A DNA stretch of 64,000 bases, from contig NZ_JAGFUX010000007.1 in the NCBI RefSeq assembly GCF_017601095.1, forward strand, positions 62,001 through 126,000, read 5' to 3'. This document shows, piece by piece, positions 46,031 through 58,137 of the stretch. The stretch is from Streptococcus suis (GTDB lineage Bacteria; Bacillota; Bacilli; Lactobacillales; Streptococcaceae). A model generated the notes under the pieces. That model was not told the DNA's origin. It made no database searches and worked only from the letters and a program-made list of their open reading frames with translations. Every line of letters begins with the position of its first letter. Within the stretch, counting starts at the first letter, position 1. Both the position numbers and the translations under genes were made by a program.

Positions 46031-48304
46031 ATGAACCCATTATTAAACGGAATGAATGACAGACAGGCAGAAGCGGTACAGACGACGGAAGGTCCGCTAT
46101 TGATTATGGCAGGAGCTGGCTCGGGGAAAACCCGTGTCTTGACTCACCGCATCGCTTACTTGATTGATGAGAAAATGGTCAATCCTTGGAATATTTTGGC
46201 CATTACCTTCACCAATAAAGCGGCACGTGAGATGAAGGAGCGGGCCTATGCACTCAATCCAGCAACTCAAGATAGCTTGATTGCGACCTTCCACTCCATG
46301 TGTGTCCGTATTTTACGCCGTGATGCCGACCATATTGGTTACAATCGCAATTTTACGATTGTGGATCCTGGTGAGCAACGGACACTGATGAAACGTATCC
46401 TCAAACAGCTCGATCTGGACCCTAAAAAATGGAGCGAACGGACCATTTTAGCTACCATTTCCAATGCCAAGAACGACTTGATTGATGATATCGCCTACGA
46501 AGCCCAAGCGGGCGACCTTTACACGCAGATTGTTTCAAAATGCTACAAGGCTTACCAGAAAGAACTGCGGCAGTCAGAGGCTCTTGACTTTGATGACCTG
46601 ATCATGCTCACGCTCCGCCTTTTTGACCAAAATCCAGAGGTCCTGACCTATTACCAGCAGAAGTACCAGTACATCCATGTCGATGAGTATCAGGATACCA
46701 ACCATGCCCAGTACCAATTAGTCAAGCTCCTGGCATCGCGTTTCAAGAATATCTGTGTGGTCGGGGATGCAGACCAGTCGATCTACGGCTGGCGTGGTGC
46801 GGATATGCAAAATATCCTTGACTTTGAAAAGGACTATCCTGAGAGCAAGGTCGTTCTTTTGGAGGAGAACTATCGCTCCACCAAGACTGTCTTGCAGGCT
46901 GCCAATGAAGTCATCGAGAACAACCGTAACCGCCGTCCTAAGAAACTCTGGACGCAAAATGCGGAAGGGGAAAAAATCACCTACTACAAGGCCAGTGATG
47001 AAAATGACGAGGCTATTTACGTAGCCGGTCAGATTGACCAGTTGGTGCGGTCAGGCAAGACTTATAAGGACTTTGCCGTCCTTTATCGGACCAATGCCCA
47101 GTCACGTACCATTGAGGAAGCCCTACTTAAATCTAATATCCCATATACCATGGTCGGTGGCACCAAGTTCTACAGCCGTAAGGAAATCCGCGATGTCATT
47201 TCCTACCTTAACCTCATCGCCAACCCGTCTGACAATATCTCATTTGAGCGTGTGGTCAACGAGCCAAAACGTGGGGTAGGACCTGGTACGGTTGACAAAA
47301 TTCGTGACTTTGCTACCATGCAGGATATGTCCCTGTTAGAAGCCAGCCAGCATATCATGCTGTCAGGTATCAAGGGCAAGGCTGCTCAGGCAGTTTGGGA
47401 TTTCTCCACCTTGATTTACAATCTGCGAGACCGCTTGGATAGCTTGACTGTGACCGACTTGGTTGAGGCTGTCCTCAACCAGTCTGGCTACCTCAACGCC
47501 CTTGCTATTCAGGGGACGATTGAGGCCAATGCCCGTATCGAAAACATTCAGGAATTCCTGTCTGTTACCAAAAACTTTGATGAAAAGGGGAGCGAGGAAG
47601 AAGAAACAGGACTTGAAGCCCTTAGTCGCTTCCTAAATGATCTAGCCTTGATTGCGGACACGGACGATGATAGCCGTGAGACATCGGAAGTCACCCTCAT
47701 GACCCTCCACGCTGCCAAGGGATTGGAGTTTCCCATTGTCTTCCTGATTGGTATGGAGGAAAATGTCTTTCCGCTCAGCCGTGCTTCAGAAGAGGAAGCT
47801 GAGTTGGAAGAGGAACGCCGCCTGGCCTACGTGGGCATCACCCGTGCCGAGCAGGTTCTCTATCTGACCAATGCCAACTCTCGCTTGCTCTTTGGCCGCA
47901 CCAACTACAACCAACCTAGTCGCTTCATCCGGGAGATTTCCAGCGACCTCCTCGACTACCAAGGGCTTGCCCGTCCTGCCAATACCAGCTTTAAGGCGTC
48001 TTATGTCAATGGCAGAGCGACTCAGTTTGGCCAAGGTATGAGCTTGCAGCAGGCCCTTCAAAGTCGTAAATCCTCTGTCCAGCCCAACCGTACTCTAGGT
48101 GGGGACTTACCATTTGGTCAAACTTCCGCCAATCCAGCGACCAACTGGTCAGTTGGAGATATTGCCGTTCATAAGAAGTGGGGGAGAGGAACCGTCCTAG
48201 AAGTGTCAGGTACAGGGACCAATCAAGAACTCAAAATCAACTTCCCAGAAATGGGTCTCAAAAAAGTGTTGGCTAGCCTGGCACCGATTGAGAAGGGCGA
48301 ATAA
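46031..48304 (+). CDS. pcrA: ATP-dependent DNA helicase PcrA (UvrD family)
   Basis: A 757-residue SF1A helicase. Motif I AGAGSGKTRVL is at about residues 27-37, motif Ia ITFTNKAAREMKER follows, motif II is VDEYQDTNHAQY, motif III GDADQSIYGWRGAD, motif IV LEENYRST, motif V TLHAAKGLEFPIVF and motif VI AYVGITRAEQ. The C-terminal tail has a Tudor-like RNA polymerase-binding segment (WSVGDIAVHKKWGRGTVLEV). Acts in nucleotide excision repair and plasmid replication. TATAAT at about 45990. Confidence 0.96.
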   Translation: MNPLLNGMNDRQAEAVQTTEGPLLIMAGAGSGKTRVLTHRIAYLIDEKMVNPWNILAITFTNKAAREMKERAYALNPATQDSLIATFHSMCVRILRRDADHIGYNRNFTIVDPGEQRTLMKRILKQLDLDPKKWSERTILATISNAKNDLIDDIAYEAQAGDLYTQIVSKCYKAYQKELRQSEALDFDDLIMLTLRLFDQNPEVLTYYQQKYQYIHVDEYQDTNHAQYQLVKLLASRFKNICVVGDADQSIYGWRGADMQNILDFEKDYPESKVVLLEENYRSTKTVLQAANEVIENNRNRRPKKLWTQNAEGEKITYYKASDENDEAIYVAGQIDQLVRSGKTYKDFAVLYRTNAQSRTIEEALLKSNIPYTMVGGTKFYSRKEIRDVISYLNLIANPSDNISFERVVNEPKRGVGPGTVDKIRDFATMQDMSLLEASQHIMLSGIKGKAAQAVWDFSTLIYNLRDRLDSLTVTDLVEAVLNQSGYLNALAIQGTIEANARIENIQEFLSVTKNFDEKGSEEEETGLEALSRFLNDLALIADTDDDSRETSEVTLMTLHAAKGLEFPIVFLIGMEENVFPLSRASEEEAELEEERRLAYVGITRAEQVLYLTNANSRLLFGRTNYNQPSRFIREISSDLLDYQGLARPANTSFKASYVNGRATQFGQGMSLQQALQSRKSSVQPNRTLGGDLPFGQTSANPATNWSVGDIAVHKKWGRGTVLEVSGTGTNQELKINFPEMGLKKVLASLAPIEKGE

Positions 48305-48309
48305 GAGCT

Positions 48310-48338
48310 AACTGTCCATCTGATTGGGCAGTTTTTTT
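48310..48338 (+). terminator. pcrA terminator
   Basis: ACTGTCC / GGGCAGT with 8-base loop and TTTTTTT. Confidence 0.82.
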
Positions 48339-48385
48339 CTGATTTTTGATATAATAAAAAGAGGATATTTTTTAGGAAGTGGCGT

Positions 48386-51300
48386 ATGAAATTATATTAC
48401 ACAAGTATTCGAAATAATTTGACCCAACTCTTGACGGAAGAAGCTCAAGCCTATGCAAATAAAGGCTATCGGGTTTTCTACATAGCTCCAAACTCCCTGT
48501 CTTTTGAGAAGGAGCGAGCGGTTTTATCCCATCTGGAAGAGGGAGCTTCGTTTGCTATTATGGTGACGCGGTTTGCCCAGCTGGCTCGATATTTGGTTAT
48601 CAACGATAGCGAGGAAAGGCACAGCATTGATGACCTGGGACTAGCCATGGTATTCTTTCGTGTCTTGTCACAGTTTCAAGAAGGGGAATTAAGGGTTTAT
48701 GGTCGGCTGCAGAAGGATTTTGGCTTCGTTCAACAGTTGGTCACTTTATACAAAGAGTTGCAACGGGCAAATATGTCCATTTTAGACCTGGAGGCAATGG
48801 AATCTCCAGATAAACAGGCAGACTTGGTAAAGATTTTCCTATCTGTGACTGAAATTTTGTCCAAAGAAGGGTATGAACACCAGACAAGGTTGGCACAGTT
48901 GAGAGAAGTCATCGAGTCAGGACAATTGGACCAGCAGTTGAAAGAAATGGTATTGATTGTCGATGGTTTTTCACGTTTTTCAGCAGAAGAAGAAGCTTTT
49001 GTAGCAGCCTTAAACAGTCGTGTAGCAGAAATTCTAATTGGTGCCTATTCCAGCAAGAAAGCTGTAAATGCGACCTATATTGAAGGAAATGTTTATCAAG
49101 CTAATGTTGACTTTTTGCGACAGTTATCAGCCCAATTCCAGACAAAGATTTCATATATTGGTTTAGAACCTGAACTGGACAGTATTGGTAAATTTTCAAA
49201 GAATATGGAGTCGATTTATGACTACAGCGGGACCATGATAGACTTGACTCCAGCAGACCAAGAAAAAATCCAGCTATGGGAGGTTGTTAACCAAAAAGAA
49301 GAGGTGGAGCAGGTTGCGACTGCCATTCGTCAGCATGTGCATCAAGGGGCTCGCTATAAAGACATTTTGTTGCTCTTGGGTGATGTGGATAGCTACAAGT
49401 TGCAGATTGGCAAGATTTTTGACAAGTATGACATTCCTTACTATTTCGGCAAGGCAGAGGAGATGAGTCATCATCCCCTGGTCCATTTTGTGGAGTCCTT
49501 GGAACGTTTGCGCCGCTATCGTTTCCGAGCGGAAGACCTGCTCAATCTCCTCAAATCTGGTTTGTACGCCAGCATTTCCCAAAAGGAGCTGGACCTATTT
49601 GAGTCTTACATCCTCTTTGCAGATATGAAGGGGCAGGCTACTTTTTCGAGGACTTTTGGGGTCAATGGCAGAGCGGACTATGACGCTGAAGTCATTAAGG
49701 AGAAAAGGCTTGTCTATGATTTGAATGTCTTGGAACCTCTACGTGCTAAGATTATGGAGCCTTTGAACCAGCTGTTTAAGGTAGGTCCCCAATCTGGTGC
49801 TGCCTTGCTTGAAAAATTCGCAGCATTCTTGGAGGCGATTGAGCTTCCAAAAAATATGGAAAAAATGTCTCTAAATTTGAACGAAGTAGAGCAAGAAAAA
49901 GAAGAGCAGGTCTGGAAAAGTTTCTGTCATGTGCTAGAGACCTTCCATCAACTCTTTGCTCAGGAAAAGTTGAGCTTGGACGACTTTTTAGCCCTCCTTC
50001 AAGCAGGCATGCAGACCAGTCACTATCGCACCGTTCCTGCAACGGTTGATGTGGTCAATGTCAAATCCTATGATTTGATTGAGCCGCACACTGCAAAGTA
50101 TGTTTATGCTATCGGAATGGGCCAGTCCAATTTTCCAAAAGTTGCCAAGAATACCAGTCTATTGACAGAAGAAGAGATGGAAAAAGTCAATCTTGTCTCG
50201 GCTAGTTCCTCACGTTTCGATTTGGTCAGCCGAGAGAATATCAAGAAGAACCATGCTGCCATGATGTCACTGCTTAATGCTGCGACGGAACAGTTAGTTA
50301 TTTCCACACCTCAGATTTATAACGAAGGTGAAGATAGTCTCTCCCCTTATATCAAGATTCTCCAAAAAATGGGGCTGAAATCCGAAGAACGTGGTCGGAT
50401 TAAAAGTCTTAGTCCGCAAGACATCGGTCACTACAAGAGTCTCTTATCCCGTTTGATTGAGTCAGAAAGACCCTCTCTTGATAATGAAGAATGGGAAGGG
50501 CAGACGGCCTTCTGGACAGTCTTGGTTCGCCATTTGAAGAAGAAATTGGAGTCGCAAGGCATTGAAATTCCGACCATTACTGGTGATATTGCTTCCAAAC
50601 AACTTTCAGATGATACCTTGGCTGCTCTCTATCCAGAGGATAAGCCGCTCAATCTTTCAGCATCCAGCTTGACCAATTTCTACAATAACCAGTATCTTTA
50701 CTTTGTCCGTAATGTTCTTCTCTTGCGAGAACAGGAATCCATCCATCCGACTGCCTTTCAGCATGGTTTGTTCTTGCATCGGATTTTTGAACGAGTGGTC
50801 ATGGACCAATCTGAGCTAGATTTTGATCAAAAAGTGGACAAGGCCATCCTGCGTACGCGTGACGAGGCAGAATTTGCTATGTTTTATAACCAGGATGCGG
50901 ATGCTCGTTATACGGAGGAGGTGCTGGATAAGATTGCTCGTTCCAGTGCGACTATTTTGCGGGATAATGATTTGGTTGAAATTGATGGTCAGGAAAAGAG
51001 TTTCCGTCAGGATAAGGCGCTGGTTTTTGACCTTCAAAATGGCAAGAGTGTGCATGTAAATGGTACCATTGACCGCTTGGATACCTTGCAAATCAATCAG
51101 GCTGTAGGTGTTGTGGATTACAAGTCCAGCGACCAATCTTTTTCAGTTGGGGATTTTTACAATGGTCTCAAACCTCAGTTGGTGACCTACTTGGCAGCCT
51201 TACAAGAGCTGGATGAAACCAAGGATAAACCTGTTTTTGGAGCTATGTATTTGCATTTGCAGGATCCGATTATCAAATTAAAAGACACGAAGAATTTAGA

Positions 51301-51652
51301 ACAGCTAGAAGGAGCTGCCAATACTAGCTTGGTTTACAAGGGGCTTTTCTTGAAGGAGGAAAGTCTGGGGCTCAATCATTTTTATCAGACTCGTAACCAA
51401 CTCTACACGGAAGATGAGTTTGCGGTTTTATTGAACCACAACCAAGAACTATACAAACAAGCTGCCAAGGACATCCTGGATGGTCGCTTTGCTATTAACC
51501 CTTATACCAAAGATGGGCGTTCGGTGGCAGGTGAGCAGCTGAAGGCAATCACTGGTTTTGAGGCGGATCGGCACATGGGCATGGCACGGCGGTTGGTCAA
51601 AGAGGCCAAGCGTCAAGATTGGATGGAACGAATGAAAGGAGGTCAGGACTAA
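48386..51652 (+). CDS. rexB: ATP-dependent nuclease subunit RexB (AddB-like)
   Basis: A 1088-residue streptococcal/lactococcal RexB. The N-terminal half is helicase-like but inactivated (no Walker A in [15 protein letters not shown]). The C-terminal RecB-type nuclease domain has [32 protein letters not shown] near residue 895, with the catalytic Asp and Lys. Pairs with RexA to process double-strand ends for recombination, recognising Chi. AddB iron-sulfur cysteines are not evident, as in RexB proteins. Its TAA overlaps the rexA ATG (TAATG). Confidence 0.93.
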   Translation: MKLYYTSIRNNLTQLLTEEAQAYANKGYRVFYIAPNSLSFEKERAVLSHLEEGASFAIMVTRFAQLARYLVINDSEERHSIDDLGLAMVFFRVLSQFQEGELRVYGRLQKDFGFVQQLVTLYKELQRANMSILDLEAMESPDKQADLVKIFLSVTEILSKEGYEHQTRLAQLREVIESGQLDQQLKEMVLIVDGFSRFSAEEEAFVAALNSRVAEILIGAYSSKKAVNATYIEGNVYQANVDFLRQLSAQFQTKISYIGLEPELDSIGKFSKNMESIYDYSGTMIDLTPADQEKIQLWEVVNQKEEVEQVATAIRQHVHQGARYKDILLLLGDVDSYKLQIGKIFDKYDIPYYFGKAEEMSHHPLVHFVESLERLRRYRFRAEDLLNLLKSGLYASISQKELDLFESYILFADMKGQATFSRTFGVNGRADYDAEVIKEKRLVYDLNVLEPLRAKIMEPLNQLFKVGPQSGAALLEKFAAFLEAIELPKNMEKMSLNLNEVEQEKEEQVWKSFCHVLETFHQLFAQEKLSLDDFLALLQAGMQTSHYRTVPATVDVVNVKSYDLIEPHTAKYVYAIGMGQSNFPKVAKNTSLLTEEEMEKVNLVSASSSRFDLVSRENIKKNHAAMMSLLNAATEQLVISTPQIYNEGEDSLSPYIKILQKMGLKSEERGRIKSLSPQDIGHYKSLLSRLIESERPSLDNEEWEGQTAFWTVLVRHLKKKLESQGIEIPTITGDIASKQLSDDTLAALYPEDKPLNLSASSLTNFYNNQYLYFVRNVLLLREQESIHPTAFQHGLFLHRIFERVVMDQSELDFDQKVDKAILRTRDEAEFAMFYNQDADARYTEEVLDKIARSSATILRDNDLVEIDGQEKSFRQDKALVFDLQNGKSVHVNGTIDRLDTLQINQAVGVVDYKSSDQSFSVGDFYNGLKPQLVTYLAALQELDETKDKPVFGAMYLHLQDPIIKLKDTKNLEQLEGAANTSLVYKGLFLKEESLGLNHFYQTRNQLYTEDEFAVLLNHNQELYKQAAKDILDGRFAINPYTKDGRSVAGEQLKAITGFEADRHMGMARRLVKEAKRQDWMERMKGGQD

Positions 51653-54600
51653 TGGCTTTTGAAGAATTTTTAAGCGTGGAAGAAATCAAGGCTGTGCAGC
51701 TGGCGGAAGCCAATTCTGATAAGCAACAAAAACGCACACCTGAGCAGATTGAAGCCATCTACACGCACGGTCAGAATGTTCTGGTCTCTGCATCGGCTGG
51801 GTCAGGAAAGACTTTCGTCATGGTTCAACGGATTTTAGATAAGTTGAAGCGTGGCGTCGGGATTGACCAGCTCTTTATCTCGACCTTTACAGTCAAAGCG
51901 GCAGGTGAGTTGAAGGAGCGGATCGAGAAAAATCTCAATGAAACCATTGCGGAGACGATGGATATGAACTTGCGTCGGCATTTGTCAGCCCAGTTGGCGG
52001 ATTTGACCAAGGCGGATATTGGGACCATGGACTCTTTTACGCAGAAATTGGTGACAACCTACGGTTATAGCCTTGGTATTTCTCCACAGTTTCGGATTTT
52101 ACAGGATGAGACAGAAAAAGCGAGTCTGAAAAAAGAGGTTTTTGACCAGCTCTTTGCAGATTATCTCGAAGAGGATGAAAATGGTACATTCCGCAAATTG
52201 GTACGCAATTTTTCGGGCAACCGCAAGGATAATAGTGGTTTTCGTCAGGTTGTCTATCAGGTGCATGATTTTAGCCAATCGACCAGCAGTCCAACTAAAT
52301 GGCTGAAAGAGCAGGCCGTTCAAGCTGATTTGTACAGTCAAGAGCGTATAGAGCAGATCTTAGTGCAAGGCTTTAAGGAAAAAGTGTTAGACAAGCTCTA
52401 TCAAGCTGCAGATTTCTTCCGCTACCATGTAGAATGGGGCAGAAATGACTTTGGTTCCGCCAAGTATTTTGCAAATGTGGAAGAAGTCTTGGATTTGCTG
52501 ACAGGTTTAGATAGTTTGGACCGGAAGGACTTGATGGAACGGGTTGAAAAAGTCCTTCTTATCAACGACCAGTCCAGAGGAAAAGGCCTGACCAATGCCA
52601 ATCGACCAAAAGATGAGCATTTGATAGCCTTTAAAGAAGAATACAATGCTGGCAAGAGCCAGCTTATCTCGGGACTACGAGATTTGGGTCAGGAAGTTTA
52701 TGAATTAACCCTGCTGAAAGATTATCAGGTTCAAGCTTTGCCACTGCTTGTATTATTACGTGACTTTGTCTTGGATTTTTCGCAGGCTTATCTGGATGTC
52801 AAAATCAAGGAAGCAGCTTTTGAATTTGGCGATATTGGGCATTTCGCTATTCGTATTTTAGAAGAAAATGCGGACATCCGCCAGTTTTTCCAAGAAAAAT
52901 ACCACGAAGTCATGGTGGACGAGTACCAGGATAACAACCATAGCCAAGAGCGGATGTTGGACTTGTTGTCAAATGGTCACAACCGCTTTATGGTAGGCGA
53001 CATTAAGCAGTCCATCTATCGATTCCGCCAGGCGGATCCGATGATTTTCCAAGAGAAATTTGAACTGTATCAGGCAAATCCTCAGGTTGGAAAATTGATT
53101 TTGCTCAAGGAAAACTTCCGTAGTCAGATTGAGGTCTTGGAGGCAACAAATACTATTTTCACGCGCCTGATGGACCGTCAAGTCGGGGAAATCAAGTATG
53201 ACGACACCCACAGTCTAGTGGCTGGTAGTCCTGGTCAAAAAATTGCCCAGCCCAAGCATGAGATGGAATACTTCATTTACGACCAGCAGGAGAGCGCACA
53301 TTCTTCAACGGATGCTGAGGAGGAAACTCCTCTGACTGCTGGTGAAATTGAAGTCGTTGCAAAAGAGATTATTCGTCTTCACAATGAAGAAGGAGCAGAC
53401 TTTAAGGACATCACTCTCTTGGTACAAAAGCGGACGCACAATGACCTCATTATGTCCATTTTTGAAAAATATGGGATTCCAATTGTGGCAGATGGTGGAG
53501 CAGCCTCCTATCTGCAATCTTTAGAAGTCATGATTATGCTGGATACCTTGCGGGTTATCAATAATCCACTCAATGACTATGCCTTGGTTGCCCTGCTTAA
53601 ATCACCTATGTTCCGATTCGATGAGGATGAGCTGACACGGATTTCCTTGCAGGATGGGACAGGTTTCTTTTACCAAAAAATGGAATTAGCCCAGCAAGCA
53701 AGTGGGCAACATCCTGAACTGATGTCAGAAAAGTTGAAGAAGAAAGTCAAGGATTTCTTGTCTATCTTAGAAAACTGGCGTGCCTATGCCAAACTGCATT
53801 CTATCTATGATTTGATATGGAAGATTTTCAATGAAAAATTCTACTATGACTATGTCGGTGCTCTTCCAAATGGCAGTAAGCCTCAGGCCAATCTATACGC
53901 ACTTGGTCTGCGTGCCAACCAGTTTGAAAAAACAGGCTACAAGGGCTTGTCCCGCTTCATCGCCATGATTGACCGTGCCTTAGCAAATGAAAAGGACTTG
54001 GCAGATGTCCAAGAGTTTCTACCGCAAAATGCTGTTCAGCTGATGACCATCCATAAGTCAAAAGGGCTGGAGTTCAAATATGTCTTCCTCATGAACATCG
54101 ATAAGCGATTCAACTTGGAAGACCATTACCAGTCAGTCATTATCAGCCGGAAAAATGGTCTAGGTATCCAATATTTAGCGGATATGAAAGATAAGGTAAA
54201 TAGCCCATTGCCTCAGGTGCGAGTCTTAATGAACACCCTCCCTTATCAAACTAATCTCCAAGAGCTAAAAATTGCTAATCTTTCAGAACAAATGCGGTTG
54301 CTTTATGTTGCACTAACGCGTGCCGAGAAGAAGCTGTATCTGGTTGGAAAGGGTAATGCTGACAAGTTAGCTGAAAAATACGATGGTAAGAAAGAAGATG
54401 GCGTACTTGCCCAATCAACTCGTGAAAGCATGGCGACCTTCCAAGACTGGATTCTAGCCATTGATGAGGCTTTTTCAGGAGAAGACTTACGCTTCAAGAA
54501 AGTCTTTGTAACGGACGAGGATTTGACAGAGGAGAAGATTGGTAAACTGACATTGAAGAGTAAGCTAGAAAACGCCAGCCTTAAAGATATTCGTCAATCA

Positions 54601-55299
54601 GAAGACATCGCCCAGGCCTTGGACCAGTTGTCTTCTGTCCAGGAGTTGAACGAACGCTATAAGGCTGCTATAGAATTACCAAGTTTACGAACTCCAAGTC
54701 AGATCAAGAAACTCTATGAGCCTATTTTGGAACAGGAAGGCATGGAAGTTATGGAAAAATACCAGCCCAAACGGACCTTCAACTTGCCAGATTTCTCCAA
54801 GAAACCAAAAATCACTGGAGCCCAAGTTGGTTCAGCAGTGCATGAACTTATGCAACGTTTGGATCTGTCTTGGTTGGTGACAGAAGATACGGTAAGAGCA
54901 GCCCTAGAAGCTGTTCATGCTGAGCAAGCGGTTAAAGACAAAATCAATGTTCAGATGATTTTAGATTTCTTTGATACAGACTTAGGAAGAGAAATTCTAG
55001 CCAATACGGACAAACTCCACCGAGAAGCTCCATTTGCAAGTTTTCAGACAGATCCTGTATCCCAGGAAAACTTTGTCCTTCGTGGGATTATCGATGGCTA
55101 CCTACTGTATGATGATTATATTGTCCTCTTTGATTATAAGACAGACCAGTATGATCAGCCGAGTCTTTTACGGGAACGCTATTACTCACAGATGCAACTC
55201 TATGCCGAGGCATTAAAAAAAGCCTACAAGATAGAGCGAGTTGACTGTCATTTGATTTTGTTGGGTGGAGAAACGATTCAAGTTGTTCATGTTTTTTAA
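51652..55299 (+). CDS. rexA: ATP-dependent helicase/nuclease subunit RexA (AddA-like)
   Basis: A 1215-residue helicase-nuclease. Walker [13 protein letters not shown] is near residue 47, motif [13 protein letters not shown], motif [18 protein letters not shown], motif [15 protein letters not shown] and motif [16 protein letters not shown]. The C-terminal nuclease domain carries [25 protein letters not shown] with catalytic Asp and Lys near residue 1160. Start ATG 51652 overlaps the rexB stop and has AAAGGAGGT upstream; an in-frame ATG eleven codons earlier lies within rexB. ndk follows after 11 bases. Confidence 0.95.
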   Translation: MAFEEFLSVEEIKAVQLAEANSDKQQKRTPEQIEAIYTHGQNVLVSASAGSGKTFVMVQRILDKLKRGVGIDQLFISTFTVKAAGELKERIEKNLNETIAETMDMNLRRHLSAQLADLTKADIGTMDSFTQKLVTTYGYSLGISPQFRILQDETEKASLKKEVFDQLFADYLEEDENGTFRKLVRNFSGNRKDNSGFRQVVYQVHDFSQSTSSPTKWLKEQAVQADLYSQERIEQILVQGFKEKVLDKLYQAADFFRYHVEWGRNDFGSAKYFANVEEVLDLLTGLDSLDRKDLMERVEKVLLINDQSRGKGLTNANRPKDEHLIAFKEEYNAGKSQLISGLRDLGQEVYELTLLKDYQVQALPLLVLLRDFVLDFSQAYLDVKIKEAAFEFGDIGHFAIRILEENADIRQFFQEKYHEVMVDEYQDNNHSQERMLDLLSNGHNRFMVGDIKQSIYRFRQADPMIFQEKFELYQANPQVGKLILLKENFRSQIEVLEATNTIFTRLMDRQVGEIKYDDTHSLVAGSPGQKIAQPKHEMEYFIYDQQESAHSSTDAEEETPLTAGEIEVVAKEIIRLHNEEGADFKDITLLVQKRTHNDLIMSIFEKYGIPIVADGGAASYLQSLEVMIMLDTLRVINNPLNDYALVALLKSPMFRFDEDELTRISLQDGTGFFYQKMELAQQASGQHPELMSEKLKKKVKDFLSILENWRAYAKLHSIYDLIWKIFNEKFYYDYVGALPNGSKPQANLYALGLRANQFEKTGYKGLSRFIAMIDRALANEKDLADVQEFLPQNAVQLMTIHKSKGLEFKYVFLMNIDKRFNLEDHYQSVIISRKNGLGIQYLADMKDKVNSPLPQVRVLMNTLPYQTNLQELKIANLSEQMRLLYVALTRAEKKLYLVGKGNADKLAEKYDGKKEDGVLAQSTRESMATFQDWILAIDEAFSGEDLRFKKVFVTDEDLTEEKIGKLTLKSKLENASLKDIRQSEDIAQALDQLSSVQELNERYKAAIELPSLRTPSQIKKLYEPILEQEGMEVMEKYQPKRTFNLPDFSKKPKITGAQVGSAVHELMQRLDLSWLVTEDTVRAALEAVHAEQAVKDKINVQMILDFFDTDLGREILANTDKLHREAPFASFQTDPVSQENFVLRGIIDGYLLYDDYIVLFDYKTDQYDQPSLLRERYYSQMQLYAEALKKAYKIERVDCHLILLGGETIQVVHVF

Positions 55300-55310
55300 A
55301 GGGGGAAAAG

Positions 55311-55724
55311 ATGGAACGGACATTTTTTATCATAAAGCCTGATGCAGTTGCGCGTGGCTTAGTTGGTCAGGTGATTGAACGAATCGAGCGACGTGGCTTT
55401 AAATTAGAAGCCCTTAGCATGATGACTGCCAGTCCAGAGTTGATTGCGCAGCATTACGAACATTTGGCAGACAAACCATTCTTTCCACTTTTGGTTCAGT
55501 ATATGACAAGTGGACCTGTGATTGCAGGAATTCTAACTGGACCAGAGGTTATCAAATCTTGGCGAGATATGATGGGTGCAACCAATCCAGTCAATGCTTT
55601 GCCAGGAACTATTCGTGGAGATTTTGCAACAGCACCGGTTGATGGTATTGTTGCCAATGTCGTTCACGGCTCAGATAGTGCAGAAGCAGTCGAACGTGAG
55701 ATTGGTCTTTGGCTGGGAAAATAG
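55311..55724 (+). CDS. ndk: Nucleoside diphosphate kinase
   Basis: A 137-residue kinase balancing nucleoside triphosphates. It starts [19 protein letters not shown], and the active-site histidine is in [12 protein letters not shown] (about 118). The substrate loop [15 protein letters not shown] is typical, though the family more often reads R.DF. Ribosome binding site GGGGGAAAAG. It is probably read through from rexA, since no terminator is seen between them. Confidence 0.94.
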   Translation: MERTFFIIKPDAVARGLVGQVIERIERRGFKLEALSMMTASPELIAQHYEHLADKPFFPLLVQYMTSGPVIAGILTGPEVIKSWRDMMGATNPVNALPGTIRGDFATAPVDGIVANVVHGSDSAEAVEREIGLWLGK

Positions 55725-55732
55725 CAGAGCAG

Positions 55733-55758
55733 ACACCTAGTTTTCTAGGTGTTTTTCT
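55733..55758 (+). terminator. ndk terminator
   Basis: A perfect 8-bp stem ACACCTAG / CTAGGTGT with loop TTTT, then TTTTTC. Confidence 0.88.
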
Positions 55759-55819
55759 TATGGAAAATTATCACTAAATCTGATATAATGAAGAGTAATA
55801 CCCTTGTAGAGGAAGAATC

Positions 55820-57652
55820 ATGAATTTAGAAGAATTGAAACAACGTCAGGAGAAGATTCGTAATTTCTCCATTATTGCCCATATTGACCATGGGAAATCA
55901 ACTCTGGCTGACCGTATTCTTGAGAAAACAGAAACAGTTTCTAGCCGTGAGATGCAGGCTCAGTTGCTTGACAGTATGGACTTGGAGCGTGAGCGTGGGA
56001 TTACCATTAAGTTAAATGCTGTTCAGCTCAATTACAAGGCCAAAGATGGTGAAACTTACATTTTCCACTTGATTGACACGCCTGGACACGTAGACTTTAC
56101 CTATGAGGTATCGCGTTCCCTAGCTGCCTGTGAAGGTGCGATTTTGGTGGTGGATGCGGCTCAAGGGATTGAAGCACAGACCTTGGCCAACGTTTATCTG
56201 GCTTTGGACAATGACTTGGAAATCCTGCCGATCATCAACAAGATTGACCTGCCAGCAGCGGATCCTGAACGTGTTCGTCAGGAAATCGAAGATGTGATTG
56301 GTTTGGATGCTTCTGAAGCAGTTCTTACATCAGCCAAGGCTGGTATTGGTATCGAGGAAATCTTGGAGCAGATTGTCGAGAAAGTTCCAGCACCGACTGG
56401 GGATGTGGCAGCTCCGCTACAAGCCTTGATTTTTGACTCGGTTTACGATCCTTATCGAGGCGTTATCCTGCAAGTTCGTATCGTCAATGGGGTGGTAAAA
56501 CCAGGCGATACCATTCAGATGATGAGCAATGGCAAGACCTTTGATGTGACGGAAGTGGGTATCTTCACACCAAAAGCAATCGGTCGTGATTACTTGGCGA
56601 CTGGTGATGTAGGTTACATTGCAGCCTCTATTAAGACAGTTGCTGACACCCGTGTCGGTGATACAGTGACCTTGGCTGAAAACCCTGCCAGCGAGCCACT
56701 TGCAGGATACAAGCAGATGAACCCAATGGTCTTTGCAGGTATCTATCCAATCGATTCCAACAAGTACAATGACCTCCGTGAAGCCTTGGAAAAACTCCAA
56801 CTCAACGATGCCAGCTTGCAGTTTGAGCCAGAAACCTCGCAGGCTCTCGGATTTGGTTTCCGTTGTGGCTTCTTAGGCCTATTACACATGGATGTTATCC
56901 AAGAACGGATTGAGCGGGAGTTTAACATTGACCTCATCATGACAGCACCGTCGGTAGTCTACCATGTCAATATGACAGACGGTGAAATGATTGATGTAGC
57001 CAACCCTTCAGAGTTTCCAGACCCAACCAAAATTGCCACTATCGAAGAGCCTTACGTTAAAGCACAAATCATGGTACCGCAGGAATATGTCGGTGCAGTT
57101 ATGGAATTGGCCCAGCGGAAACGCGGTGATTTTGTGACCATGGATTACATCGATGATAACCGTGTCAATGTCATCTACCAAATTCCACTAGCTGAGATTG
57201 TCTTTGATTTCTTTGACAAGCTCAAATCTTCTACTCGAGGCTATGCTAGCTTCGACTATGAGATTTCGGAATACCGTTCATCTAAGTTGGTGAAAATGGA
57301 CATTCTCCTCAATGGCGACAAGGTCGATGCCCTCAGCTTTATCGTCCACAAGGAATTTGCCTACGAACGTGGGAAAATTATCGTGGACAAGCTCAAGAAA
57401 ATCATCCCTCGTCAGCAGTTTGAAGTCCCAATCCAGGCAGCTATCGGTCAGAAAATTGTTGCCCGTAGCGATATCAAAGCCCTTCGCAAAAACGTTTTGG
57501 CCAAGTGTTATGGTGGTGACGTTTCCCGTAAACGCAAACTCCTAGAAAAACAAAAAGCCGGTAAAAAACGAATGAAAGCTATCGGTTCTGTCGAAGTCCC
57601 ACAAGAAGCCTTCCTCAGCGTCCTCAGCATGGATGAAGATGATAAGAAATAA
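55820..57652 (+). CDS. lepA: Elongation factor 4 (LepA)
   Basis: A 610-residue translational GTPase. G1 is AHIDHGKST (about 20-28), G2 is in ERGITIK, G3 DTPGHVDF, G4 NKIDLPAA and G5 TSAKAGIG. The C-terminal LepA-specific domain has [25 protein letters not shown] near residue 560. Can back-translocate ribosomes under stress. TATAAT lies about 40 bases upstream, and AGAGGAAG precedes the ATG. Monocistronic. Confidence 0.97.
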   Translation: MNLEELKQRQEKIRNFSIIAHIDHGKSTLADRILEKTETVSSREMQAQLLDSMDLERERGITIKLNAVQLNYKAKDGETYIFHLIDTPGHVDFTYEVSRSLAACEGAILVVDAAQGIEAQTLANVYLALDNDLEILPIINKIDLPAADPERVRQEIEDVIGLDASEAVLTSAKAGIGIEEILEQIVEKVPAPTGDVAAPLQALIFDSVYDPYRGVILQVRIVNGVVKPGDTIQMMSNGKTFDVTEVGIFTPKAIGRDYLATGDVGYIAASIKTVADTRVGDTVTLAENPASEPLAGYKQMNPMVFAGIYPIDSNKYNDLREALEKLQLNDASLQFEPETSQALGFGFRCGFLGLLHMDVIQERIEREFNIDLIMTAPSVVYHVNMTDGEMIDVANPSEFPDPTKIATIEEPYVKAQIMVPQEYVGAVMELAQRKRGDFVTMDYIDDNRVNVIYQIPLAEIVFDFFDKLKSSTRGYASFDYEISEYRSSKLVKMDILLNGDKVDALSFIVHKEFAYERGKIIVDKLKKIIPRQQFEVPIQAAIGQKIVARSDIKALRKNVLAKCYGGDVSRKRKLLEKQKAGKKRMKAIGSVEVPQEAFLSVLSMDEDDKK

Positions 57653-57659
57653 AACTCTT

Positions 57660-57780
57660 CGGAAATCAGCACCACTCGTCAAACGAGTGGTTTGAACAAG
57701 GCCTTTTAGCCCATATCACAAGCCAGCGCCTAGAGACGCTGGCTTTCACTTTGTTCAAGCCAACTATCTCGAATCGTCAC
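57660..57780. repeat. Multi-hairpin intergenic element downstream of lepA
   Basis: Perfect hairpin ACCACTCGT / ACGAGTGGT (57671-57679 / 57683-57691). Beside it AGCCAGCG / CGCTGGCT (57721-57728 / 57737-57744) is enclosed by TTGAACAA / TTGTTCAA (57692-57699 / 57751-57758). The nested layout recalls ends of IS200/IS605-type elements or small palindromic elements, but no transposase is present. The rest of the gap to 58068 has only a weak hairpin followed by TTTTT near 57930-57957. Confidence 0.45.
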
Positions 57781-58067
57781 GAGACTTTTAAAGAGGTCTT
57801 CGTACTATTTTCCTATCCTCAAAGGGCTCTTCATATTCTTTTACGCTCACCTTATCTAGTGCTATATCATGTTTAACTCGCTTTCGAAATTTAAACTTGT
57901 GAAGAAATCATACATTATAATGAATTCCGTAGACCTTGAGAAATCATGGTCTTTTTCGTTTATCACGAACAAACAAAGACAAAAACTAATTAGGGTGTTT
58001 GTCTTAAAGATAAAAGGTGAAAAATTTCACTCATTCTTTTGTGAAAAATTCGATTAAAAATGCTTGA

Positions 58068-58108
58068 TATACTACGTATACCAAGGGTTGACTGTTAAGT
58101 CAACCCTT
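58068..58108 (+). promoter_or_regulatory. Promoter -10 and 5' leader hairpin of the glycosyltransferase operon
   Basis: TATACT at 58068-58073 is followed almost at the expected transcript start by a perfect 11-bp hairpin AAGGGTTGACT (58083-58093) / AGTCAACCCTT (58098-58108), loop GTTA. There is no T run, so it is a leader structure and not a terminator. A clear -35 is not seen. Confidence 0.5.
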
Positions 58109-58137
58109 AACCTAAGAGTAGATACGATGGAGAAGAG

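Noticed and set aside
57869..58057. Small plus-strand frame of 62 residues after lepA
   Set aside because: No good ribosome binding site, a skewed composition, and it spans a small terminator-like hairpin; treated as noncoding.
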